Assembly: GCF_043235035.1 (NCBI RefSeq)
Contig: NZ_JAZAQF010000078.1
Coordinates: 124,001-188,000 of the forward strand
Length of the DNA: 64,000 nucleotides
From: CACIAM-69d sp001698445
GTDB lineage: Bacteria; Cyanobacteriota; Cyanobacteriia; CACIAM-69d
Reading direction: 5' to 3'
Shown here: piece by piece, positions 54,228 through 62,878 of the stretch
Layout of the letters: every line of letters begins with the position of its first letter
Position numbering within the stretch: position 1 is the first letter of the stretch
Notes under the pieces: model-generated
The model's database searches: none
Seen by the model: the letters and a program-made list of their open reading frames with translations, nothing else
Told to the model about the DNA's origin: nothing
Program-made: the position numbers and the translations under genes

Positions 54228-56912
54228 TCAAGATGATCGGGGGCGATCGATCAGCAAATTACTGTAGGGGCCCGGTCGCAGCCGCACGGCCAAGGCTTGT
54301 CCCAAATCCCCCAAACAGCCCAACCACCGATCATCCAAGGGCGCGGCGGCCATGGAACCCTGCCACCAGAAAAAGAGCCGTTCCTGCACCAAATCCAGAT
54401 CTAAGGTGAGTTGAAGCGATCGGCTGAGGCTGGTGAGTCGCTCGATCGCATCCACGGCCACTCGGAACCCGCCCAGGGACTGTTCTGGGTCGGCGGTAGG
54501 ATGCCCGCTCAGTTCCGTTTCCACCAAGCCCAATGCCCGTTCCAGCAACCGCCCGATCGCCCGCGTAATCCAAGGGGCAATTTCCAGCCCATCCAATTGA
54601 CAGTGGAGGCGCTGGGCTTCGGCGGCCACCGCTTCCAACTCCGTTAGCGTTCCCGGCCCGGCCTCGATCGCTGCCAAGGGCCAAGTTTCCAACTCGCCGG
54701 CCAACCGCTGCACCAAGGACAACACCCGCTGACCCAAGGCCAATTCCGCTGCCACCTGTAATTCACGGGGAACCGGCAGCGCATCTCGATAAAACCGGGT
54801 CATGATCCCGCAGTTGTCGCGATAGGCGCGATCGTATAGCGTATCCAGCCTTGCCGTTGTTTCCTGCACCAGCACCCGCATCAGCCGATCGCGATCCTCC
54901 GCACAGAGATCTGCCAAGGCAAATCCCCGGGACTGGCCGCCCATGGTGGCACTCAGGGCCAAGACCACCTGGGCCGCACTGGCAGACTCCAACGCCGCAA
55001 ACAGCCGCTCCTTCAGCTTGCTGTAGGCTAATCGGCCTTGGAACGGCTGCACACAACAGTGAAAATCCCAACCGCCCAAGTGCAAGGCTCCAAAGACAAA
55101 ATGGGCAGACTCGCCCGCAATATCCGAAGTCACCACCAACTCGCCCACGGCCAAAGCCAGGGATCCCAGCCGTTGCAGTTGGTAATCCTGCTGTTCGATC
55201 GTGTAGCAATAGGCTCGGCTTTGGCGCGGTTGGTTGGGAATCAAAGAGCCGATCGCATGGGCCGCCACCACCTGCTCAAAACTGACATGATCATCCAAAA
55301 CCAACTGTCGATAAACCTCCGCCCCGTCGCCAAATTCCGGCACGTTGCTAGGGGCCGCCGCCAGTTGGGCCACAAAATCCGGCTCCAAATTCACGCCGGC
55401 CACTTCGGCCGCCAGCTCGATCGCCCGACTGGCATAGCGCAAAATCTGCACCCCTTCCGGGCGAGAGATTTCCTCAAAAAACCAGCCGCAACTGGTGAAC
55501 ATCAACAGGGCATGGCGCTGCATTTCCAACAGTCGCAGGGCATCGATCCGCTCCTGGGCTGACAGGGGGCGGGCCCGATGACGTTCCAAAAACGCTGTCA
55601 TCCGATCGGGCGATCGATTCAAAACCAACTCAATATATTCATCACGCGCCTGCCAAGGATCCCGCAGCAGTGGTGTGGCATAGCGTTCAAACACCGCCAC
55701 CAGTCGATCGCGCAAATAATTCAAACTGTCTCGCAACGGTCGCCGCCAGCGCTGGTGCCAGCCGCCGCCCCCGCCACAGCCGCAATCATCCTGCCAGCGA
55801 TCGACCCCGTGGGAACAGCTCCAGGCCGTCACCGGCTTCATGGCCACCTCCCACTCCGGCGGATGCAGGCTCAGGTAATGGGCAAAATTGGTGGTACACC
55901 AGCCTCGCCCCGGAAACTCCATGGTGAGGGCATAGGCCAAGCACTTTTCCTTATCGCGCTTGTGGTGACCAAAGGTTTCCCCGTCGGTGGCCACGGAAAT
56001 GACCTGGCTGGGGCGATCGGCCCGCACCGCCGATCCCAACCGATCAGCAAAGGAAGCGGCACTGGTCAGCACATCCCCAAAACCCATGTCGCCGGAAATT
56101 GGCCCATCGTAAAAAAACAGATCAATGTAGCGATCGCGGGCCAAGGTGGTCGCTGGATCCGAAGGCGCTGCCGGGTCGATCGGCTCCGGTTCCCCTCCCT
56201 TGGGCACAAAACACCGATAAGACCGAGTGGGATCAATTTGCCCCGATCCCACATCCACCCAATCCGGCTCCGGATCGGCTTCCGTGGGCAGCGGTCGGCA
56301 GCGCTGGGCCTGGGATGGGGCAAAAATCACAAACTTAATGCCCTCGTCGATTAGCACATCAAGGGTGGCGTAATCCACAGCTGTTTCCGCTAACCAAATG
56401 CCTTCGGGCGATCGACCAAAGCGTGATCGAAAATCCGCCACGCCCCATCGCACCTGGGTTTGCTTATCCCGCCGATTGGCTAGGGGCATGATGATGTGGT
56501 TATAGACCTGGGCGATCGCGTTGCCATGGCCCCCCAGCCGGGCCTCGCTCAGGCGATCGCCCTCCAAAATTCGGGCATAGGTGGCCGGGTCAAACCGCTC
56601 TAACCAGCTCAGCAGCGTTGGCCCCGCGTTAAAGCTCATCCACTCAAAATTGTTCACCAGTCCCACGATCGCCCCCGAATCATTAAAAATTCGGGCGAAG
56701 GCATTGGGTCGATAGCATTCCCGATAAACCCGCTCATTCCAATCGTGGCAAGGGGCTGCGCTGGGCTGCCGCACGATCGCCTCCAAATAGGGATTTTCGC
56801 GCGGGGGTTGATAAAAATGCCCATGCACCACCACATAAACCCCAGAAGCGGGGCGATCGGGCATTGGCGAAACGGGGGCTGCGACGGTGCCTTCGTTCGA
56901 TCGTTTTGCCAT
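54228..56912 (-). CDS. GH57-family glycoside hydrolase with DUF3536
   Basis: An 894-residue cytosolic protein. The N-terminal part has the GH57 start YVVVHGHFYQPPRENPYLEA (with the conserved HxHxQP-like block), NFEWMSFNAGPTLLSWLE, and GIWLAETAVDYATLDVLIDEG, which holds the candidate nucleophile Glu; the second block ISVATDGETFGHHKRDKEK supplies a possible acid Asp. The C-terminal ~450 residues correspond to DUF3536. GH57 enzymes act on alpha-glucans; the actual substrate is not known, and no glycogen gene is nearby. The start ATG at 56912 has TAGGAG 7 bases upstream. Confidence 0.9.
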   Translation of the reverse strand: MAKRSNEGTVAAPVSPMPDRPASGVYVVVHGHFYQPPRENPYLEAIVRQPSAAPCHDWNERVYRECYRPNAFARIFNDSGAIVGLVNNFEWMSFNAGPTLLSWLERFDPATYARILEGDRLSEARLGGHGNAIAQVYNHIIMPLANRRDKQTQVRWGVADFRSRFGRSPEGIWLAETAVDYATLDVLIDEGIKFVIFAPSQAQRCRPLPTEADPEPDWVDVGSGQIDPTRSYRCFVPKGGEPEPIDPAAPSDPATTLARDRYIDLFFYDGPISGDMGFGDVLTSAASFADRLGSAVRADRPSQVISVATDGETFGHHKRDKEKCLAYALTMEFPGRGWCTTNFAHYLSLHPPEWEVAMKPVTAWSCSHGVDRWQDDCGCGGGGGWHQRWRRPLRDSLNYLRDRLVAVFERYATPLLRDPWQARDEYIELVLNRSPDRMTAFLERHRARPLSAQERIDALRLLEMQRHALLMFTSCGWFFEEISRPEGVQILRYASRAIELAAEVAGVNLEPDFVAQLAAAPSNVPEFGDGAEVYRQLVLDDHVSFEQVVAAHAIGSLIPNQPRQSRAYCYTIEQQDYQLQRLGSLALAVGELVVTSDIAGESAHFVFGALHLGGWDFHCCVQPFQGRLAYSKLKERLFAALESASAAQVVLALSATMGGQSRGFALADLCAEDRDRLMRVLVQETTARLDTLYDRAYRDNCGIMTRFYRDALPVPRELQVAAELALGQRVLSLVQRLAGELETWPLAAIEAGPGTLTELEAVAAEAQRLHCQLDGLEIAPWITRAIGRLLERALGLVETELSGHPTADPEQSLGGFRVAVDAIERLTSLSRSLQLTLDLDLVQERLFFWWQGSMAAAPLDDRWLGCLGDLGQALAVRLRPGPYSNLLIDRPRSS

Positions 56913-57063
56913 CCCCAAGCTCCTAAGCGCCAATTTCCGGTTGATTAACCCTCTAGCGGTTTAACACAAGCGTCGATCTTCCGCAAAATCTCGATCAATC
57001 ATTCCCATCTTTGTGGCGGTTGTAAGATGGCTGTCTGGTCGCTTCATTGACCCGCTCCTAGCC

Positions 57064-59277
57064 ATGCCCTACGAACCGCTGCACCACAAATATCGCCCAC
57101 AACGGTTTGCCGACTTGGTGGGCCAACAGGCGATCGCCCAAACGCTGACCAACGCGCTTCAGCAGAATCGAATTGCGCCGGCTTACCTGTTTGCGGGGCC
57201 TCGGGGAACGGGCAAAACCTCCAGCGCTCGGATTTTGGCGAAATCGTTGAACTGCCTGAGCAGCGAGGGGCCCACAGCGGAACCCTGCGGCCATTGCCAA
57301 ACTTGCGTGGAAATTACGCAGGGGCGGGCGCTGGATGTGGTGGAAATTGACGCAGCCAGCAATACGGGGGTTGACAACATCCGGGAGCTGATTGAGCGGG
57401 CCCAATTTGCCCCGGTGCAATGCCGCTACAAGGTTTATGTGCTGGACGAGGTGCATATGCTGTCGGGGGCGGCGTTCAATGCGCTGCTGAAAACCCTGGA
57501 GGAACCGCCGGCCCATGTGGTGTTTGTGTTGGCCACGACGGATCCGCAGCGGGTTTTGCCGACGATTATTTCTCGCTGTCAGCGGTTTGACTTTCGGCGG
57601 ATTCCCCTGGTGGATATGGTGAGCCATTTGGGGACGATCGCCCAACAGGAGTTGATCGAGATTGTGCCGGAAGCGTTGACTCTCGTGGCCCAAATTGCAC
57701 AGGGGGGCTTGCGCGATGCGGAAAGCCTGCTGGATCAACTGAGCCTGGTTCCCACGGGGGTGACGGTGGAGGCCGTTTGGGATCTGGTGGGGGCTGTGCC
57801 GGAGCGGGATTTGCTGGCTTTGGTGTCCAGTTTGGCGGCGGGTGACGCGGAAGGGGCGGTGGACTGTTTGCGGCGGCTGATGGATCGGGGCCGGGAACCG
57901 ACGATCGTGCTGCAAAATTTGGCGAGTTTCTATCGAGATCTGCTGATTGCGAAGACTGCGCCCGATCGGGGTGATTTGGTGGCCCTGACGGAGCCAACTT
58001 GGCAGCAACTCTGTGAATTTGCCCGTAGTCAGGAACTGAGCTGGATTTTGCATGGGCAGCAGTACCTCAAAACCGGCGAATCGCTGCTGAAAAACTCCAC
58101 CCAGCCTCGGTTGTGGTTGGAGGTGACTTTAATGGGTCTGTTGCCGGGGGCAGTGGCTCCGGTGGGGGCTGTTGGGTCGGTGGCTCCAATGCCGCCTCGC
58201 CCTATCGCCCCGATCGCGCCTATTTCGGCTCCAATGCCGGCCCCGATCGCGCCTGTTTCGGTTCCTGTGCCGAGCGATCCGCTCTCGGCTCTGTTGGCCC
58301 AGTTGGGGCTAGATCCGGGGGCGATCGCCCAATTTGCCCAGGGCGTGACCCAATGGGCCCAAACGAATCCTGGTGCGCTGACGCAGTTGATCGGTTTGTT
58401 GCAGTCCATGGGAGGCGTGGCTCCAGCCCTGATCGCAACAAGCACCCCCACCGTAACTACCCCAAGCGCAACAACGACTCCGGCGACGATCGCTCCGGTG
58501 GCCGCTGCTCCGGCCCCCGCGCCAACTCCCGTTCCGGAGTCGGCCCCGGTCAGCGCTGGGCCCGATGAAACCTTTGCACCGGAACCCAGCCTGATCGCGC
58601 CGGTTCCCGCTTCTGCGGAGCTGGATCAACTGTGGCAAGCGATCTTGGTTCATGTTCAACCCCCGGCCACCAAGATGATGTTGTCGCAAATGGGGCAACT
58701 GCTGTCCTTTGATGGTCAAAACGCCGTCGTGGGGATTCCGCCCAGTTGGGTCGCCAAGTTTGAGTCCCGCACCAAGGCGATCGAAACGGCCTTTCAGCAG
58801 CACCTGCAACGGAGCGTCACGGTTGCGATTCGGGCGAATGTGGTGATGTCCCCCCAGGCCAGCGCGCCCGCGTCCTTCCCAAAAAATCCACCCAGGGGAA
58901 CGCCCCCCCCGCCCCCGAACCCAGCCCGGAACCCGAATCCGATGCCGACTACGGCCGCGAACCCAACGGCGGGCGGGTTTGGTGGGATCGCGACTAGGGT
59001 GGCCTCACCGCCCACCGTATCCCCAGCCCTGTTGCCCACGGCTCCCGCTGCGAATCCCCTGCCGGCCCCGGGCCGGGCCCCCGCGCCCGCCCCCGATCGC
59101 CCTGTGCGATCGCCCCAACCGCCCCCCGCCGCATCCCCCCAATCCGTTTCGCCCCCTTCGCCAGCGGGGCCACCCCCGCCACCGGGGCCCGATGACTTGG
59201 TGGCCCGCAGTGCCCGTAGCTTGGCGCAATTGTTCAATGGCGAAATTGTGCAGGTAGACGATCTCGACATGTTTTGA
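57064..59277 (+). CDS. dnaX: DNA polymerase III subunit gamma/tau
   Basis: Clamp-loader ATPase of the replisome. About 737 residues from the ATG at 57064 (MPYEPLHHKYRPQRFADLVG). AAA+ core: Walker A AGPRGTGKTSSARILAKSLNC, a zinc module with four Cys around CGHCQTC, Walker B VYVLDEVHMLSG, sensor 1 LATTDPQRVLPTIISRC, and the domain III TVEAVWDLVGAVPERDLLAL region. Residues ~360-510 and 610-715 are Pro/Ala-rich linkers, and the end resembles a tau tail (LAQLFNGEIVQVDDLDMF). No intein is inserted, in contrast to some cyanobacterial dnaX genes. No clear frameshift site (only six A) was seen. Confidence 0.95.
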   Translation: MPYEPLHHKYRPQRFADLVGQQAIAQTLTNALQQNRIAPAYLFAGPRGTGKTSSARILAKSLNCLSSEGPTAEPCGHCQTCVEITQGRALDVVEIDAASNTGVDNIRELIERAQFAPVQCRYKVYVLDEVHMLSGAAFNALLKTLEEPPAHVVFVLATTDPQRVLPTIISRCQRFDFRRIPLVDMVSHLGTIAQQELIEIVPEALTLVAQIAQGGLRDAESLLDQLSLVPTGVTVEAVWDLVGAVPERDLLALVSSLAAGDAEGAVDCLRRLMDRGREPTIVLQNLASFYRDLLIAKTAPDRGDLVALTEPTWQQLCEFARSQELSWILHGQQYLKTGESLLKNSTQPRLWLEVTLMGLLPGAVAPVGAVGSVAPMPPRPIAPIAPISAPMPAPIAPVSVPVPSDPLSALLAQLGLDPGAIAQFAQGVTQWAQTNPGALTQLIGLLQSMGGVAPALIATSTPTVTTPSATTTPATIAPVAAAPAPAPTPVPESAPVSAGPDETFAPEPSLIAPVPASAELDQLWQAILVHVQPPATKMMLSQMGQLLSFDGQNAVVGIPPSWVAKFESRTKAIETAFQQHLQRSVTVAIRANVVMSPQASAPASFPKNPPRGTPPPPPNPARNPNPMPTTAANPTAGGFGGIATRVASPPTVSPALLPTAPAANPLPAPGRAPAPAPDRPVRSPQPPPAASPQSVSPPSPAGPPPPPGPDDLVARSARSLAQLFNGEIVQVDDLDMF

Positions 59278-59449
59278 CCGGTGGTTGGGGCGATCGCTCA
59301 GTTGACCGGTGGGCGGATGGAGCCGATCTCGGCTAAGGCTGGGTCTGGTTGAACCGTTTGCTCAAACCGTTCGCTCAACGTTTTTTCAGCTTTTTCAGCC
59401 CCCCTTTGCGCCCTTGTGGGTGGCGCGGGAGAAAATTTTCAGAAAGTAG

Positions 59450-59478
59450 TTGCTTTTTCTAGAGCTTCCGGTTATATT
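59450..59478 (+). promoter_or_regulatory. Promoter of the initiator tRNA gene
   Basis: TTGCTT (59450-59455), 17-base spacer, TATATT (59473-59478), with the tRNA starting 12 bases later. A good match for a sigma-70-type promoter. Confidence 0.65.
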
Positions 59479-59489
59479 TGAATTCGCGC

Positions 59490-59566
<77 letters not shown>

Positions 59567-59642
59567 AATCATCTGAACATCAGGTCAGAGCGAACTGAAG
59601 AAGAGATCCCTCAAAAGTCTCGAAATCTGAAACCCTAAAGAC

Positions 59643-59675
59643 CGCCCCGCCACGAATCCGTAGCGGGGCGCTTTT
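59643..59675 (+). terminator. Rho-independent-like terminator after tRNA-fMet
   Basis: CGCCCCGC (59643-59650) pairs with GCGGGGCG (59663-59670) around a 12-base loop, followed by CTTTT. It copies part of the tRNA acceptor sequence, so it might also be a remnant, but position and T run fit termination. Confidence 0.7.
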
Positions 59676-59760
59676 GGTTTAGTGCGATCGCCAGATTTTG
59701 GTGCGATCGCCGTAGCAACGGATTGATCAACCCTTTGATCAGCCCTCAATTGGCAGCGGG

Positions 59761-60453
59761 CTACAGGACTCGTGGCCCTTCGGCAAAGGCTTGGGCCACT
59801 TGGCGATCGGTCGCATCCACCACAACTCCGATGATGGGGCCCACGGCTCCGCCCACACGAATCAACACATCCTTCACATCGGGACTGCCAAAACCCACAA
59901 TTCGCGAATAGTCGAGGGAATTATCAAAAAATAGGTCTACCTGACGACTGATCGCGATGAAATCTCCACCGTTGAAGTCAAAATCCACAATCACATCGGC
60001 GTTCGCAATGGTTGTGGTGGCATCATCAACCGCCACGACGAAGGTATCGCGCCCAGTGCCGCCGATTAGGGTGTCGATGCCCAAGTCGCCGGCCAGAAGA
60101 TCATCACCCTCTTGGCCGTAGAGAATATCGTTGTCGCGACCGCCACGGAGGGTGTCGCGTCCTGCGCCGCCTTCTAGTTGGTCGTTGCCCAGGTTGCCCG
60201 TGAGCAGGTCATCCCCATCGCGACCAATCACAAAATCAAAGCCCTGGCCCCCAAAGAGCACATCGCTGCCTTCGTTGCCGATCAGGGTGTCGTTGTCGCT
60301 GTTGCCATAGAGGGTGTCGTTGTCGCTGGAACCGTTGATGTAATCGTTGCCTGCGAGGGCCCGCACACCCAGGCGGCCCTGCTGGCCGGCTGCGAGGGAG
60401 ATGGTTTCGCTGTTGTTGGTGAGATCGAGATAGTCAATATCCGTCCGAGCCAT
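59761..60453 (-). CDS. RTX / hemolysin-type calcium-binding repeat protein
   Basis: A 230-residue protein with glycine/aspartate nonapeptide repeats from about residue 35 to 140 (NGSSDNDTLYGNSDNDTLIGN, GGAGRDTLRGGRDNDILYG, each with the GGxGxDxLx pattern or variants), forming a calcium-binding beta-roll. The C-terminal ~90 residues are beta-rich without further repeat (VIVDFDFNGGDFIAIS, GAVGPIIGVVVDATDR) and may hold a type I secretion signal or a small folded domain. No N-terminal signal peptide, which fits type I export. The role is unknown; no transporter is adjacent. Confidence 0.9.
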   Translation of the reverse strand: MARTDIDYLDLTNNSETISLAAGQQGRLGVRALAGNDYINGSSDNDTLYGNSDNDTLIGNEGSDVLFGGQGFDFVIGRDGDDLLTGNLGNDQLEGGAGRDTLRGGRDNDILYGQEGDDLLAGDLGIDTLIGGTGRDTFVVAVDDATTTIANADVIVDFDFNGGDFIAISRQVDLFFDNSLDYSRIVGFGSPDVKDVLIRVGGAVGPIIGVVVDATDRQVAQAFAEGPRVL

Positions 60454-60558
60454 GGTGAAGAATCTGTCCTCTGTTCAGGAATGGGTGGTTTTTAGGAATG
60501 GGTTAGGAACCGTCCAGCACTGCCGAGATTACTCGGGCAAGTTGAGCTGAGCTGGGTG

Positions 60559-61131
60559 TTATCGCCGCTCGCGGCTGTTCATGAGGGCTTCCCGAACGCG
60601 CTGAATTGACCAGCCCCCCCGCAGCCGTTCGAGGTAGGTGCGCATTCCTCGGCTGTCGGCCCGGCGACCCAAAATTTCTTGATAGGCGCGATCGATGGCG
60701 GATTCGGCCTCGCGGCTGTTGGCTAATTCGTCCCGCACCCGTTGCAGTGACCAGTTGCGATCGCGCACCCGATCCACGTAGGTACGCAGTCCGTTGCGAT
60801 CGGCTGGCCGGCCCAACACTTCGCGATAGAGCCGATCGATCCGATCTTCCAAGTCCCGTCGATCGCCTCGATAGTTGTTGCGATCGTTGTCGTAGTCGTC
60901 GCGATACCGTTCTTCGTTGCGATCGTAGTAGCGATAATCATCCCGATCGCGGTCTCGATTCCGGTTGCGATCGCTGTCCGATCGGCTGCCATCATCGCAG
61001 CGCAACTGGCCCCCTTCCCAGCGGCAGGAACTTTGGGCCATGGCTGGTTCGATCGCGCCCCCATGGGCCACTCCCAAACCTAATAAGAATGCCGCCAATG
61101 CAGTACAGGTACGGTTCACAGAACGGTTCAT
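60559..61131 (-). CDS. Exported protein with DUF4214-like repeats
   Basis: A 190-residue exported protein. The N-terminus is a signal peptide (RTCTALAAFLLGLGVAHGGA, cleavage near AMAQSS), then SCRWEGGQLRCDDGS with two Cys. Residues ~45-90 are Arg/Asp/Asn/Tyr-rich (DRNRNRDRDRDDYRYYDR) coded by repeated CGATCG-type DNA. The C-terminal part has two repeats of the DUF4214 type (LYREVLGRPADRNGLRTYVD and AYQEILGRRADSRGMRTYLE, each followed by VRDEL/VREAL). In cyanobacteria, such repeats occur in extracellular RTX-like proteins. The start ATG at 61131 has AGGAG 9 bases upstream; an in-frame ATG lies immediately after the AGGAG. Function unknown. Confidence 0.82.
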   Translation of the reverse strand: MNRSVNRTCTALAAFLLGLGVAHGGAIEPAMAQSSCRWEGGQLRCDDGSRSDSDRNRNRDRDRDDYRYYDRNEERYRDDYDNDRNNYRGDRRDLEDRIDRLYREVLGRPADRNGLRTYVDRVRDRNWSLQRVRDELANSREAESAIDRAYQEILGRRADSRGMRTYLERLRGGWSIQRVREALMNSRERR

Positions 61132-61901
61132 AAGAATCATCTCCTGATTGAATGGTTGAGCCTCCATTGTGTCTCCCGGGGGGGATATCACGATGGATGA
61201 ACTAGTTTTTGATTGTTTGACATCACTCTAAATTAGCCGCAAACCTCCAGGCTCAGCCTCTCGACTCTGGGGTCAGAATTCAGAAATTGCAAGGATTTTT
61301 TAGATTTTCGCTAGCAGCATTGCTGTTGACGCTTGAGCACTTGGTATTGATGTAAGCGAATCTTGAGGCAATTTTGGTGGAGCAATGGAGACATGATCTC
61401 CCATAACTTTGCTTACCACCATTTGCTGGCCACAAGGTCACGATTCACCATCGAAAGATAATCGAAAGATATCCGAGATGCATTGACTAAACCTGGGTTG
61501 CTAGTTCTGCTGCTGTTCTTGCATCAACATCAGTGAAATAGCATGGAACGATTCATGAAATTCTCTGTGAAACCATTCATGAAGCCCTCCAAGCAATCAC
61601 CCGAAAAAGCATCAACAAAACTACTTATGAAACTATCAACAAAACCAGCCATGAACTATCAAGCCTGTGTTCAACGGTAAAGGGGACAACAACCGAATTT
61701 GGGCGGGTTTTAGCCGCTTGTTGCATTGTCTTGCCCTCGGAACTTTTTGGGCCATGAGGCCGTCTCGCGCCCCTTCTGAATATTCCGGTGATTGTTGGCT
61801 CAGAATGGAGGCTGGAGGGGGCTGAAAGGCTGATTCACTGGTCACTTGAGGGGTGGTGCGGCCACAGGAACGCTAGGTTGGGGTCAAGACCACCCCGTAC
61901 A
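61132..61901. other. Long divergent gap with imperfect repeats, one tiny ORF
   Basis: 770 bases between diverging genes. Between 61543 and 61680 there is a 45-codon ORF of repetitive sequence (words such as CATGAAA and AACCATTCATGAAG). An imperfect inverted pair GATAATCGAAAGATATC lies near 61456. No RNA gene recognised. The TIGR03943 frame is open back to 61788, but the ATG at 61902 is preferred. Confidence 0.45.
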
Positions 61902-62732
61902 ATGAAGCCATTCCTTAGCGCGACGGCTCCAATGGGAGCTGCTTCGGCCGTGTTGTCACAACCAAGTCGATCGAACTGGCTGCCTTGGGTCGATGTGGCA
62001 GCGATCGCAGCGTGGGGAGCGCTGATGTTGCACTACTGGCACGGTGGCCGCTTGGCCCTGCTGATCCATCCCGCCTATCACGGCTTGGTGGTGGTCACGG
62101 GATTTTTGTTGCTGATGACGGCCGCCAGTTTGGCGATTAATTTGGTGCAATCTGGGCGGTTGTTGCGGCGGCGATTGTCGTTGGCGGCGGATGCTGACTC
62201 AGAACAACACATCAGTCTGCTGCCCAAGGGGTGGGCAACGCTGTTATTGCTGTTGGCGGCGATCGGGGGGTTTTGGATTGCGCCGCAGCCCCTCACCAGC
62301 CACAAAGCTTTGCAACGGGGCATTGGCGACCCCACCACCGCGATCGCCCGTGCGCCCAAGGCCTTTCGCAGCAACAAGCGCCCGGAACAGCGATCGCTGA
62401 TTGAGTGGGTGCGGACTTTGGAGGTTTATCCCGAACCGGAAGCCTACCGAAACCAACCGGTGAACATCAGCGGCTTTGTCACCAAGGTGGAGGGCTATCC
62501 GGCAGATGTGTTCTGGATTTCGCGGTTTACGATCACCTGCTGTGCGGCGGATGCTTACCCGATCGGGCTGCCCGTGCGCCGGCCGGCCAATATGCCGAAC
62601 TATCCCCCTGATACTTGGCTAGAAATTCAGGGGCGAATGGCGGTGGATGAAATTAAGGGCGAGCGAGTGTTGAGCATTGCGCCACAAACGATGCGCCCGA
62701 TTCCGGTTCCCAAAAATCCCTATGAGTTCTAG
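61902..62732 (+). CDS. TIGR03943-family membrane protein
   Basis: About 276 residues. Two transmembrane helices near the start (WVDVAAIAAWGALMLHYW and LLIHPAYHGLVVVTGFLLLM), one more at ~115-135 (WATLLLLLAAIGGFWIA), and then a soluble C-terminal domain with the family block YRNQPVNISGFVTKVEGYPA, FTITCCAADAYPIGLPV (conserved double Cys) and WLEIQGRMAVDE. These proteins usually accompany a DUF318-type permease and form a putative two-part permease of unknown substrate. No permease gene is visible within the window; the gene upstream is on the other strand. The C-terminal domain has an OB-fold-like pattern. Confidence 0.85.
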   Translation: MKPFLSATAPMGAASAVLSQPSRSNWLPWVDVAAIAAWGALMLHYWHGGRLALLIHPAYHGLVVVTGFLLLMTAASLAINLVQSGRLLRRRLSLAADADSEQHISLLPKGWATLLLLLAAIGGFWIAPQPLTSHKALQRGIGDPTTAIARAPKAFRSNKRPEQRSLIEWVRTLEVYPEPEAYRNQPVNISGFVTKVEGYPADVFWISRFTITCCAADAYPIGLPVRRPANMPNYPPDTWLEIQGRMAVDEIKGERVLSIAPQTMRPIPVPKNPYEF

Positions 62733-62754
62733 ATGAGTGCTAGGCATGACCCTT

Positions 62755-62856
62755 GGGCGTGACTTTTGGGCGTGACTTTTGGGCGTGATTTTTAGGGGTG
62801 ATCGGGCGAAAGCAAAGGCGCAATCCGGTGCAATTTGGCGCAATCCGGTGCAATCA
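62755..62856. repeat. Two short tandem arrays between the last two genes
   Basis: Three 13-bp units GGGCGTGACTTTT (last one with one change) at 62755-62793 and two 20-bp units GGCGCAATCCGGTGCAATTT-like at 62817-62856. They fill most of the 146-base gap. Confidence 0.85.
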
Positions 62857-62878
62857 ACTGAGGAATTTCTGATTGGGT

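Noticed and set aside
55578..56354. A 258-codon plus-strand ORF within the GH57 gene
   Set aside because: Antisense shadow of conserved GH57/DUF3536 sequence.
57058..58053. A 331-codon ORF antisense to dnaX
   Set aside because: Mirror of the strongly conserved dnaX frame; Arg/His/Gln-rich with no family resemblance.
57064..59277. Intein or programmed frameshift in dnaX considered
   Set aside because: AAA+ motifs are uninterrupted, and the only A run (six A near 58880) is too short and too close to the end to give a normal gamma form.
61543..61680. 45-codon Lys/Met-rich ORF
   Set aside because: Composed of imperfect DNA repeats, no ribosome binding site; probably chance, though a small peptide cannot be excluded.
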